This document shows, piece after piece, positions 10,359 through 18,149 of a DNA stretch of 64,000 nucleotides; the first letter of the stretch is position 1; each line of letters opens with the position of its first letter. The translations under genes were made by a program, and so were the position numbers. The notes beneath the pieces were generated by a model that made no database searches, was not told the DNA's origin, and worked only from the letters and a program-made list of their open reading frames with translations. This DNA comes from Microlunatus speluncae (GTDB taxonomy: Bacteria; Actinomycetota; Actinomycetes; Propionibacteriales; Propionibacteriaceae). The stretch spans positions 186,001-250,000 of the forward strand of contig NZ_VKCZ01000014.1 of NCBI RefSeq assembly GCF_009299835.1, read 5' to 3'.

Positions 10359-10897
10359 GTCTCCAGCATCCTGCCGAACCTCCGTATCCGGCGAGTCCGT
10401 CGCCGGTGGCGGCGTGGATCTCCACGTTGGCCCGGTGGCTGCTCGGTGGGGTGCTGATCGCCTCCGGCGCGATCAAGGTGGTCGACCTGATCGATTCGGC
10501 CGCGGCCGTGCGGGCCTATCAGTTGCTGCCCGATCCGCTCGCCGTGCTGGTCGGCACGGTCACCCCCTTCTTCGCCCTGTTGCTCGGCCTGGTGCTGCTC
10601 GCCGGCGGTTTCACCCGGGTCGCGGCGATCATCTCGGCGGCGCTGATGGTCATCTTCCTGATCGTCATCGCCTCCGCCGCGGCCCGCGGGCTGAACATCG
10701 ACTGCGGCTGCTTCGGCGGCGGCGGTGAGGTCGCGTCGGGCCAGGCCCGCTACGGCTTCGAGGCGTTGGGCGCGACCGGTCTGTTGGCCCTCGCCGGCTG
10801 GCTGATCGCCCGGCCACGGAGCCGGTTCAGCTTCGACCGGGGCCCGGGCGACGAGGAGTTGGCGCGGGACGACGAGCGGGAAGCGAGCCTGATTTGA
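10355..10897 (+). CDS. MauE/DoxX-like membrane redox protein
   Basis: A 180-residue membrane protein with four helices and the motif LNIDCGCFGGGG, the cysteine pair typical of MauE-like proteins that keep thiols of exported proteins in the right redox state. The GTG start overlaps the trpA stop by four bases, so it is coupled to the trp operon. The next gene is a membrane-anchored DsbA-like thioredoxin. The two probably form a disulfide-forming or -relaying pair at the outer face of the membrane, as is known for DoxX/MauE-type partners. The link to tryptophan synthesis looks like operon sharing only. Confidence 0.85.
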   Translation: MSLQHPAEPPYPASPSPVAAWISTLARWLLGGVLIASGAIKVVDLIDSAAAVRAYQLLPDPLAVLVGTVTPFFALLLGLVLLAGGFTRVAAIISAALMVIFLIVIASAAARGLNIDCGCFGGGGEVASGQARYGFEALGATGLLALAGWLIARPRSRFSFDRGPGDEELARDDEREASLI

Positions 10898-10907
10898 GGT
10901 CACGGCG

Positions 10908-11624
10908 ATGAACCGGTCCGGCCGCGACGGGTCTGAGGAGCAGCGGCAGCAGCAACAACGCCGCCGGGACCGCCGGATCCTGATCATCGCGGCGGCAGTG
11001 GTGCTGTTGCTGGTGGTCGGCGGCGGCGTCGGCTATCAGGTCTGGCAGGTCAACCGGGCGCCGGGAGCGGTGCCGGAACGGGCCGAGGCGCTCGCGCCGC
11101 AGCCGGTCGCCGCCGGCAAACCCGTCCGGATCGGGACGCCCGATGCGCCGCGGACCCTGACCGCCTACGTCGACTTCCACTGCCCGGGCTGCGCCGGCTT
11201 CGAGGACGACTACGGCCCGGCGCTCTTCGACGCGGCGGCCCGCGGCGCGGTGGCGATCGACGTCTATCCGATGTCGTTCCACGACGCCGGCTCGACCGCG
11301 GCGGCCAACGCCTTCGGCTGCGCGACCGAGGCGGGCTTCGGCCGGGCCTACTACCGGGGCCTGTTCGCCAACCGGGACCTCGACTGGAGCGACAGCCAGC
11401 TGACCGCGCTCGCCGCGGCGGTGACGAACGAGGTGCCGCCGACCTTCGCCGGCTGCGTCGGATCCCGGGCCGAGGCGGGCTGGGTCGACTCGATCAACGC
11501 GGCCGCGGAGGCGGCCGGCGTACAGCAGACGCCGACGGTCTTCCTGGACGGCGACCCGGTTGACCTGACCGGCACCACACCTGACATGCTCATCGCCATG
11601 ATCGAGAAGGCGCCGGCGCGATGA
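10908..11624 (+). CDS. Membrane-anchored DsbA-like thiol oxidoreductase
   Basis: A 238-residue protein with a charged N-terminus rich in Gln and Arg, one membrane helix (about 24-44) and an exported thioredoxin-fold domain. The active site is CPGC at residues 92-95 (FHCPGCAGF), with the cis-proline loop QQTPTVFLDG near 205. It should oxidise or isomerise disulfides in secreted proteins. It lies ten bases after the MauE-like gene, its probable electron partner, and its stop overlaps the lgt start as ATGA, grouping it with envelope-protein maturation. Confidence 0.88.
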   Translation: MNRSGRDGSEEQRQQQQRRRDRRILIIAAAVVLLLVVGGGVGYQVWQVNRAPGAVPERAEALAPQPVAAGKPVRIGTPDAPRTLTAYVDFHCPGCAGFEDDYGPALFDAAARGAVAIDVYPMSFHDAGSTAAANAFGCATEAGFGRAYYRGLFANRDLDWSDSQLTALAAAVTNEVPPTFAGCVGSRAEAGWVDSINAAAEAAGVQQTPTVFLDGDPVDLTGTTPDMLIAMIEKAPAR

Positions 11625-12601
11625 TCGACCTGACGCTGCTCAGCATCCCGAGCCCGCCGTGGTCCAGCTGGAACATCTTCGGCTTCCAACTCCGGGCGTA
11701 CGCGGTCTGCATCATCATCGGCATCGTCGTCGGCTACCTGATCGCCAACCGGCGCTGGCAGGCCCGCGGCGGCAAGCCCGACTCGATGGAGCTCGTCGTC
11801 GCGGTCGCGGTGCCGTTCGGCATCATCGGGGCCCGGCTCTATCACGTGATCACCGACTACCAGCTGTACTTCGGCCCCGGCCGGAACCCGCTGGACGCGC
11901 TGAAGATCTGGCAGGGCGGCCTCGGCATCTGGGGCGCGGTCGCGCTCGGCGCGCTCGGTGCCTGGCTGGTCGCCCGGAAGCGCAAGATCAAGTTCCTCGC
12001 GTTGGCCGACGCCGCGGCGCCGGGCATCATCGTCGCGCAGGCGATCGGCCGGCTCGGCAACTGGTTCAACCAGGAACTGTTCGGCGAGCCGACGACCCTG
12101 CCCTGGGGCCTGGCGATCGAGCCGCAGTTCCGGCCGGAGGGCTACGAGCAGTTCGAGACCTTCCACCCGACCTTCCTCTACGAGATCCTGTGGTGTCTCG
12201 GCGCCTACGTGGTGTTGATCTTGGTCGACCGCCGGTTCAAGCTCGGCCACGGCAAGGTCTTCGCCCTCTACGTCGCGCTCTACACCGCCGGCCGGTTCTG
12301 GATCGAGGCGCTGCGGATCGACCCGGTCAACGAGGTCGGCGGCTTTCGCCTGAACAACTACACCTCCTTGATCGTCTTCGTCGCCGCGCTGATCTGCCTG
12401 GCCCTGCTCTTCAAGTTCCGCCCCGGCCGGGAAGCGATCGTCGAGGGCGACCCCGATGATCAACCCGACCCCGCCGACAGCGACGAGGCCGACAGCGACG
12501 AAGCCTCCAAGGCGGATGCCGACACCGACACCGACCCCGAACCGTCCGATGACCCCGACCCGAAGCCGGAGAAGCAACCCGAGCCCAGCACCAACGGCTA
12601 G
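11621..12601 (+). CDS. lgt: Prolipoprotein diacylglyceryl transferase
   Basis: A 326-residue polytopic membrane enzyme that transfers diacylglycerol from phosphatidylglycerol to the lipobox cysteine of prelipoproteins. GARLYHVITD and RLGNWFNQELFGEPT are the conserved Lgt segments, the latter the family signature. About seven helices fill residues 1-275. The last 50 residues are an acidic Asp/Pro/Glu-rich tail (DPDDQPDPADSDEADS) with no known function; such tails vary in actinobacterial Lgt. The TAXI protein at 35968, which has a lipobox, is a likely client. Confidence 0.95.
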   Translation: MIDLTLLSIPSPPWSSWNIFGFQLRAYAVCIIIGIVVGYLIANRRWQARGGKPDSMELVVAVAVPFGIIGARLYHVITDYQLYFGPGRNPLDALKIWQGGLGIWGAVALGALGAWLVARKRKIKFLALADAAAPGIIVAQAIGRLGNWFNQELFGEPTTLPWGLAIEPQFRPEGYEQFETFHPTFLYEILWCLGAYVVLILVDRRFKLGHGKVFALYVALYTAGRFWIEALRIDPVNEVGGFRLNNYTSLIVFVAALICLALLFKFRPGREAIVEGDPDDQPDPADSDEADSDEASKADADTDTDPEPSDDPDPKPEKQPEPSTNG

Positions 12602-12952
12602 CTCCGACGACTGGATGTTCGTTCCCTGAGCCTGTCGAAGGGTCAGGGCGGTTGATCCCGCCGTGCCTTGGGATGTGCCGCCGGCCGGGTGCCGATGGTT
12701 CTGCGGGGAAAGACGCATCAAGGACGGGCGGGCCGTGCGGAACGCGGCTGACGCTGCCGGTCGTCGGTCTGTGCGGCCGCGGCGTTACGTGAGTGGACGC
12801 TTTGGCCGCGAGTTCTTTCCTTGGAGTTGGTCGGAGGGTCCACTCGGCACGCGATCCGCCTCCGAGCCCGCGGGCCGGTGGTTGAAACCGGTTGCGCGCC
12901 GGGGCGGGCATGACGGACTCTCGGATCGGGCAAACCGGAGAGGCGGTACGGA
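12602..12952 (+). repeat. Gene-free gap with a REP-like element and companion sequence
   Basis: No convincing gene in 351 bases. A REP-like copy (TTCGTTCCCTGAGCCTGTCG) lies at 12619-12642. About 65 bases on is GGGAAAGACGCATCAAGGACG (near 12707-12727), a relative of the companion sequence following REP copies near 5708, 24408 and 25465. So the repeat here is probably a decayed composite of about 130 bases. An RBS (GAGAGG) for the next gene ends the gap. Confidence 0.6.
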
Positions 12953-13606
12953 ATGGACATCGCAACCCTGATCGCGTTCCTCGGCGTCGCCGCCGTGGTG
13001 ATCATGACGCCCGGGCCGGACACCGCGATCACGATCCGCAACACCCTGCTGGGCGGGCGGCGGGCCGGCACCGGCACGGCTCTCGGGGTCGCGGCCGGCC
13101 AAGGCGTCTGGACTCTGGCCGCGAGTGCGGGCCTCGCGGCGCTGTTGGTCGCCTCGGAGCCGGTCTTCCTTGCGGTGAAGTTGGCCGGGGCCGGCTATCT
13201 GATCGTGCTGGGTTTGCAGTCGCTGTATCGGGCCTGGCGGGCTCGGTCGGATGGTCCGGCGTCACCCGACGGCGAGCCGGGCGGGGCCGGAGCGCGACGG
13301 CGGTTGTCGGTCCGGGGCGGCTTCAGGCAGGGTCTGCTGAGCAATCTGGCCAACCCCAAGATGGCCGTGTTCTTCCTGGCGTTGCTGCCGCAGTTCGTGC
13401 CGGCCGGGGAGTCCACGCTCGGCTGGTCGGCGCTGCTGGGCCTGGGGTTCTGTGCGCTGACGTTCGGCTGGCTGACGCTCTACGCGGTGATCGTCGCGAA
13501 GGCCGGCAACCTGCTCCGGACGCCCCGGGTGCGGCGTCTCCTGGACGCCGTGCTGGGGACCGTCCTGGTCGGCCTGGGCGTCAGGCTCGCCGTGGAACGG
13601 AACTGA
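12953..13606 (+). CDS. LysE family amino-acid/metabolite exporter
   Basis: A 217-residue membrane protein of the LysE/RhtB superfamily with six predicted helices. The N-terminal signature IMTPGPDTAITIRNTLLGGR (residues about 17-36) and the mid-protein segment GFRQGLLSNLANPKMAVFF are typical. It should export an amino acid or derivative by proton exchange; the substrate cannot be assigned. The ATG follows GAGAGG. The gene converges on the MBL hydrolase with a 14-base gap. Confidence 0.92.
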   Translation: MDIATLIAFLGVAAVVIMTPGPDTAITIRNTLLGGRRAGTGTALGVAAGQGVWTLAASAGLAALLVASEPVFLAVKLAGAGYLIVLGLQSLYRAWRARSDGPASPDGEPGGAGARRRLSVRGGFRQGLLSNLANPKMAVFFLALLPQFVPAGESTLGWSALLGLGFCALTFGWLTLYAVIVAKAGNLLRTPRVRRLLDAVLGTVLVGLGVRLAVERN

Positions 13607-13620
13607 TCCGGTCGCGCCGA

Positions 13621-14430
13621 CTAGGTCAGGTGGTCGAAGTCGCCGCGGACCCAGCCGATGTGCCGGTCGGCGGAGCGGCGCAGGATCTCCTTGGCCCCGG
13701 AGTCGGTGCTGTTGCCGAAGTTGCCGATGATCTTGTCGAAGGAGAGTTCGCCCAGCTGGGCGGCGATCCGCTCCACCACGGCCCCGGACAGCGGGATCTT
13801 GTTCGGATAGCTGCGCAGGAAGCCGAGCGAGGTCCGGTCCGGATTGGGAAACACGGTGTCGCCGGCGAACAGGATGCCCTGCCCCTCGGCGCCCGCTTCC
13901 CAGAGCGCGACGCAGCTGCCGACGAAGTGGCCGCCGACCTGGTGCAGGGTCAGCCCGTCGGTCACGTCGCGGCGACCGGACCAGAGCTCGACCCGCGGCC
14001 CGGTCCGGCCGAGCCACTCCCGGTCGGCCTCACAGACCAGGACCGGGGCATCGAGGGCGTCGGCCCATTCCAGCTGCACCCCGTACATGTGCGGATGGCT
14101 GGCGGCGATCGCCAGCACCGGGCCGAGAGCCCGGATGCGTTCGACCGTGGCGTCGTCGAGGTAGCCCAGCGGATCCCAGAGCAACGAACCGGCCGGGGTG
14201 GTGATCAACTCCATGGTCTGGCCGATGCCGACCCCCGGATCGGCGGCGAGCGCCGCCAGGCCCGGCTCGCGGTCGGTCCAGCTGATCGTCCGGCCCTCGG
14301 CCCGGAGCTTCGCCAGGTCGGTCCAGTGCTGGCCGTCCGACGGCACCCACTGCCGCTCGTCGGCACAGATCGGGCAGACGTCCGGCAACGGCTCGTCGTA
14401 CTCGACCGCACAGGTGGCGCAGATGACCAT
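13621..14430 (-). CDS. MBL-fold hydrolase with N-terminal zinc ribbon
   Basis: A 269-residue protein. The N-terminus has paired cysteines CATC and CPIC, a rubredoxin-like zinc ribbon. The rest has a metallo-beta-lactamase pattern: LAIAASHPHMYG where HxHxDH is expected, GGHFVGSCVALW for the next histidine, and LFAGDTVF for the bridging aspartate. The first motif keeps two histidines but lacks the following Asp-His, so the metal site is altered and activity is uncertain. The start is fixed by GAGGAG upstream of the ATG; the frame continues to 14601 in poor sequence. The substrate is unknown. Confidence 0.8.
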   Translation of the reverse strand: MVICATCAVEYDEPLPDVCPICADERQWVPSDGQHWTDLAKLRAEGRTISWTDREPGLAALAADPGVGIGQTMELITTPAGSLLWDPLGYLDDATVERIRALGPVLAIAASHPHMYGVQLEWADALDAPVLVCEADREWLGRTGPRVELWSGRRDVTDGLTLHQVGGHFVGSCVALWEAGAEGQGILFAGDTVFPNPDRTSLGFLRSYPNKIPLSGAVVERIAAQLGELSFDKIIGNFGNSTDSGAKEILRRSADRHIGWVRGDFDHLT

Positions 14431-14503
14431 GATCACTCCTCGGATGTCGCGGGCGTTGATCGGACTGTAACGGCCGCCAGGGTGTCCGGGGCCGATTACG
14501 GGG

Positions 14504-15649
14504 TCAGCGGATAGCCGCGAACGCGGCATCGGCGCCGCCGCGCCAGACCAGACCGGCCTCGGCGAAGCCGGCCGACCGCAGCAGTTCGAGATGTCGATCA
14601 TGGGTCGGCAGTCCGCGATCGTGCCAGGCTCCGGGAAAGATCACGTCCCGTTCGACCACCGCGTCGGCAAGCTCCGCGGAGTCCCGGGCCCGCTGCCACC
14701 AGTCGCCCCACGACTCCGCCGCGCCGTCGCGGACGGCCTTCTCACGCCGGTGTTCCGCCAGCTCGCCGAGCCGCCGGGTCAGCCCCGGCAGCCCGGAGTC
14801 GGGCAGGTGATCGGCGTTGCCGAAGAGCCCGCCGGGCCGGACCAGGCCGGTCAGCTCGCGATAGAGCTCGGCCAGCCGGTCCTCGGCCAGCCAGTGCAGG
14901 GCCGTCGCCGTCAGTACGGCATCGAACGGCCCGGCGGCCGCGTTCACCCAGCCGCGATCGCGCAGGTCGGCCCGGACCAGCTCGACCCGGTCGTCCCGGC
15001 CGACCGTGTGCGCGGCGATCCGGAGCAGCGCCGGGTCGGCGTCCAGCACGACGGTCGAAGCCCCCGGGAACCGGTCCAGCAGCCGTTGGCTGATCGAGCC
15101 GGTGCCGCCGGCCAGGTCGAGCACCCGCGGCGCCGTCCCGACCGCCGCCTCGACCGCGTCGAACAGAGCGCCGAAACGCTGCTCCCGGTCCGGCAGATAG
15201 ACCTCCTGTTGCGCATCCCAGCTGCGCTGCCAGCCCCACCAGTCGGCCCCGTCTGCCCCGGCCTCAGACCAGGTCGTCGCACCGGCGCGAAACCGGGCCG
15301 GGCCGGTCTGCACCGGGACGACGCAGAACACCACTCCGTCCGGATCGGTCAGCACCGCGTACTCACCGTGATCGGTCCGGACCGACGCGCCGAGTCGGAG
15401 CAGGCGCGCCACCTCGGCCGGCACGTCGTCGGTCTCCAGGTCCAGGTGCAGCCGCGGGTCGCCCTGGCCGAGATGCTGGAACGCGAACTCGACCCCGTTC
15501 AGCCAGCCGAGGTCCGCGTACACCCCGTTGGTCGCGCCGTCGGACGAGCCGGGCGGTCCGCCGACCGCGGCCCGCCAGAAGGCGAGCGCCGAGGCCGAAC
15601 GGGGCTGCGGATGATCGATCAGGATGACGCCGACCCGGCTGCGATGCAT
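14504..15649 (-). CDS. VOC (glyoxalase-fold) domain fused to a class I methyltransferase
   Basis: A 381-residue two-domain protein. Residues 1 to about 115 form a glyoxalase/VOC-like domain (VGVILIDHPQP, FAFQHLGQGDPRLHLDLETD, LTDPDGVVFCVVP). Residues from about 125 form an S-adenosylmethionine-dependent methyltransferase with motif I VLDLAGGTGSIS, motif II STVVLDADP and the later segment FDAVLTATALHWL. VOC domains bind small ligands or metals, so the first domain may present a substrate to the second; that is inference. The ATG at 15649 (MHRSRVGV) is chosen where the VOC domain begins, although the frame opens 15 codons earlier and no clear RBS decides it. Confidence 0.82.
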   Translation of the reverse strand: MHRSRVGVILIDHPQPRSASALAFWRAAVGGPPGSSDGATNGVYADLGWLNGVEFAFQHLGQGDPRLHLDLETDDVPAEVARLLRLGASVRTDHGEYAVLTDPDGVVFCVVPVQTGPARFRAGATTWSEAGADGADWWGWQRSWDAQQEVYLPDREQRFGALFDAVEAAVGTAPRVLDLAGGTGSISQRLLDRFPGASTVVLDADPALLRIAAHTVGRDDRVELVRADLRDRGWVNAAAGPFDAVLTATALHWLAEDRLAELYRELTGLVRPGGLFGNADHLPDSGLPGLTRRLGELAEHRREKAVRDGAAESWGDWWQRARDSAELADAVVERDVIFPGAWHDRGLPTHDRHLELLRSAGFAEAGLVWRGGADAAFAAIR

Positions 15650-15708
15650 GGGCGGCAGGCTAATCCCTGCTTCCGGGTGCGATGAAACGATCACCGGCGA
15701 CGCGAGGA

Positions 15709-16254
15709 CTAGCGCGGCGTCGGGAGCCCAGGGCTTTCGGACGGTTCCCCGGGACCGGCGGACGGCTCCGCGGGACCTCGGGACGGTTCGGCCGGGCCTT
15801 CGGACGGCTCTGCGGGACCCTGGGACGGTTCCGCCGGACCCTCGGACGGTCCTGCCGGACTCTCGGACGGTTCACTGGGACCCGCGGAGGGAGTGCTCGG
15901 GCCTTCGGAGGGGAGCCCGGGCTCTTCGGAGGGCAAGCCGGGCCCCTCGGACGGAAGTCCAGGAGCCTCGGACGGCAGCCCGGGAGCCTTGGTCGGCTGT
16001 CCGGGGGTCGGTTGTCCGGCCGGCATCAGCGTCGGCGGCTGGCCGGGGCTGAACCCGATCCAGACGGCACCGGCCAGGACGGCGGCGGCCACGGCGGTCA
16101 CACCGACGGTGACCTGGCGCCGATTCCGCAGCTGGGTCTGGACCCGGGTCAGGTCATCGGCCAGCGGGCCGAGCGGCGGTTCGTCGTGGAAGCAGGATTC
16201 GAAGTCGAACCTGCTCGGCTGCGATTCGTGGTCCAGCGATGACGAGGGGTTCAT
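15709..16254 (-). CDS. Single-pass membrane protein with Pro-Ser-Glu repeat tail, sigma-factor partner
   Basis: A 181-residue protein. Residues 1-45 are cytoplasmic and acidic, one membrane helix follows (about 47-67), and the rest is a low-complexity exported tail of six-residue repeats of the type PSEGPA/PSEAPG, over 20 copies. It starts two bases after the sigma-factor stop with an AAAGGA site inside the sigma gene, so the two are co-expressed. Position suggests an anti-sigma or sensor protein, but I see no recognisable anti-sigma domain. The tail could span the cell wall. Repeat number is likely to vary between strains. Confidence 0.7.
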   Translation of the reverse strand: MNPSSSLDHESQPSRFDFESCFHDEPPLGPLADDLTRVQTQLRNRRQVTVGVTAVAAAVLAGAVWIGFSPGQPPTLMPAGQPTPGQPTKAPGLPSEAPGLPSEGPGLPSEEPGLPSEGPSTPSAGPSEPSESPAGPSEGPAEPSQGPAEPSEGPAEPSRGPAEPSAGPGEPSESPGLPTPR

Positions 16255-16256
16255 GA

Positions 16257-16784
16257 TCAACGTCCTTTCGGTCCGACGGGCCGATAGCCCAGGTCCGGTT
16301 GTTCGAGGAGCAGGCTGTTCAGCCGCTCCAGAGCACGGGCGGTCTGGCTCTTCACGGTGCCGGGAGTGATCTTCAGATCCGCGGCGACCTCGGCCACCGA
16401 GCAGTCGCACCAGTGCCGCAACACGACGATCTGGCGCTGCCGGAGGGGCAACTCGCGCAGCGCCGCCATCAGCACCGAGCGATCCTCGACCCGATCACCC
16501 GCGGCCGGGACGGGGGACAGGTCGAGCAGTTCGTCTCCCGGCAGACTCACTCGACGGTTCGGCCGGCGTGACTCGTCGATGGCGGTCCGGCTGATCGTTC
16601 GGCGGACGTACGCATCGGCCTGGTCGGACCGGATCCGGCGCCAGGCCCGATAGAGCTTGACCAGAGCCAATTGGACGATGTCGTCGGCCTGACTCCAGTC
16701 GCCGCACATCAGATACGCGGTGCGCCGGAACTTACGCCGTCGTGGAGCGACGTACTCGGTGAACTCTGCATCCCGCCGGCTCAT
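16257..16784 (-). CDS. SigE-family ECF RNA polymerase sigma factor
   Basis: A sigma-70 family protein of 175 residues from the chosen start. Region 2 includes RRTAYLMCGDWSQADDIVQLALVKLYRAW and region 4 is LRELPLRQRQIVVLRHWCDCSVAEVAADLKITPGTVKSQ, the pattern of the actinobacterial SigE-type ECF group. (Both stretches are given as landmarks at residues 25-55 and 105-142.) ATGs at 16808 and 16796 are alternatives; GGAGG just before the ATG at 16784 supports the shorter form. It is paired with the Pro/Ser-repeat membrane protein and diverges from a secreted M23 peptidase, which may be a target. Confidence 0.88.
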   Translation of the reverse strand: MSRRDAEFTEYVAPRRRKFRRTAYLMCGDWSQADDIVQLALVKLYRAWRRIRSDQADAYVRRTISRTAIDESRRPNRRVSLPGDELLDLSPVPAAGDRVEDRSVLMAALRELPLRQRQIVVLRHWCDCSVAEVAADLKITPGTVKSQTARALERLNSLLLEQPDLGYRPVGPKGR

Positions 16785-16938
16785 TGTCCTCCGCATCTCA
16801 GCCGTCAACTGCGTGCACCGTGCTATACGAGGCCGGGCCTCAGCCAGGTTGTCATGCCAGGAGTGTGGCGTACGTCACTTCGTTGGTTTATTCTCCAGGT
16901 GAGGCCCGGCGGGCAAATTCCTTACCCAGGGGGATGAC

Positions 16939-17772
16939 ATGCGGACTGTCCAGAAAGCGTTGATCGTCGGGCTCATCCTGGCGCTGGCCGTTGTCGGCGC
17001 GCTGACCCCGACCGGGGCCGCGCAGGCGGAGCAGGTCACGCCGGCGGCGGCGCCGAACTTCAAGGCACCGTTCCCGTGCGGGCAGAGCTGGACCTACAGC
17101 CATCACAGCCAAGAGGTACGGCTCGCGCTCGACTTCATCAAGAACGGCGGCGGCACCAATGGCCAGCCCAACCTGGCCTCCGCCGCCGGCTATGCGACCC
17201 GGCACTACCAGGCCGGCGGCGCGGGCAATTACGTGATCATCGACCACGGCGGCGGCTGGAAGACGTACTACTTCCATCTGGCCGCCTTCTCGGTCGGCAA
17301 CGGGGTCAACGTCGTGCAGGGCCAGCAGATCGGCACCACCGGCGCGACCGGCAACGTGACCGGGCCGCACATCCATTACGAGCAGCTGTACAACGGTCAG
17401 GGCCAGACGATCCGGATCAACGGCACCTCGCTGGCACCGTATCCGGGCAGCTACGGGCAGAAGTCGATCACCAGCGACAACGGTTGCAGCGGTGGCGGCA
17501 AGCAGTGGGTGGACACGTTCGCCGACGCGCCCGGGCACAGCACTCCGGGTGGTGCGCAGACCGGCACCCTGCTCAAGGGCACCAACTACGTCTACTGCCG
17601 GCAGCTGGGCCCCAAGGTCCAGGTCGGTGACAGCTTCAACCACTGGTGGCTGAAGACGGATCTGGACCAGGGCAACCCGTGGCAGAACCAGTGGGTCTCC
17701 GCCTACTACCTGGCCCGCTGGGGCAATGACGTGGCCAAGGACAACAACGGCGTCGACATCGTCAACTGCTGA
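16939..17772 (+). CDS. Secreted M23 peptidase with SH3-like wall-binding end
   Basis: A 277-residue exported protein. Residues 1-31 are a signal peptide ending AQA. The lysostaphin-type zinc peptidase domain has SHHSQEVRLALDF (HxxxD-type metal ligands, residues about 54-66) and GPHIHYEQ (HxH, about 140). The C-terminal 90 residues contain TGTLLKGTNYVYCRQLG and HWWLKTDLDQGN, a pattern of SH3-like peptidoglycan-binding modules. It should cleave peptidoglycan cross-bridges or exported peptides. A purine-rich CAGGGGG precedes the ATG. It diverges from the ECF sigma gene by about 150 bases, suggesting an envelope-stress link. Confidence 0.9.
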   Translation: MRTVQKALIVGLILALAVVGALTPTGAAQAEQVTPAAAPNFKAPFPCGQSWTYSHHSQEVRLALDFIKNGGGTNGQPNLASAAGYATRHYQAGGAGNYVIIDHGGGWKTYYFHLAAFSVGNGVNVVQGQQIGTTGATGNVTGPHIHYEQLYNGQGQTIRINGTSLAPYPGSYGQKSITSDNGCSGGGKQWVDTFADAPGHSTPGGAQTGTLLKGTNYVYCRQLGPKVQVGDSFNHWWLKTDLDQGNPWQNQWVSAYYLARWGNDVAKDNNGVDIVNC

Positions 17773-18149
17773 GGCCGGGGCCGAGACCACCATCGTCGCT
17801 GGTCCGAAGCCGCCTAGGGCACCCGCGATAGGATCGTTGGTGCCGTTCGCAGCACCCCGCGGGCGGGTGAGGGGCGTCACACCAGGGCGGCCCGGCGTGA
17901 AAGATGTGTAGCACCTCGGCCGGATCGGGCCGGGATTTTCGGGGGCGCGCCAATCTTTGCGCCAGGTGTTTGCAGGTCGTCGGTACCGCCGCGTCGCCCG
18001 TGCGACAAACCGGTTCCGCAATGCCTGTCGGGCTGAGTTAGCATCGCTCGGACCACTCCTGGCCAGCGCCGCCTCCGGGGTGCGCCGATGCCGCAACAGC
18101 AATCCCCGTGGCGATCCCGCCACCGGCCTCGACGACGGGAGTACCGACG
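17773..18149 (+). promoter_or_regulatory. 377 bp leader region of gltB
   Basis: No gene is supported here. The hexamer TAGCAT at 18039-18044 is the best -10 candidate and would give a leader of about 100 bases before gltB. Two others (TAGGAT near 17829, GTGTAG near 17906) are weaker. I see no recognisable riboswitch or strong terminator. Confidence 0.3.
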
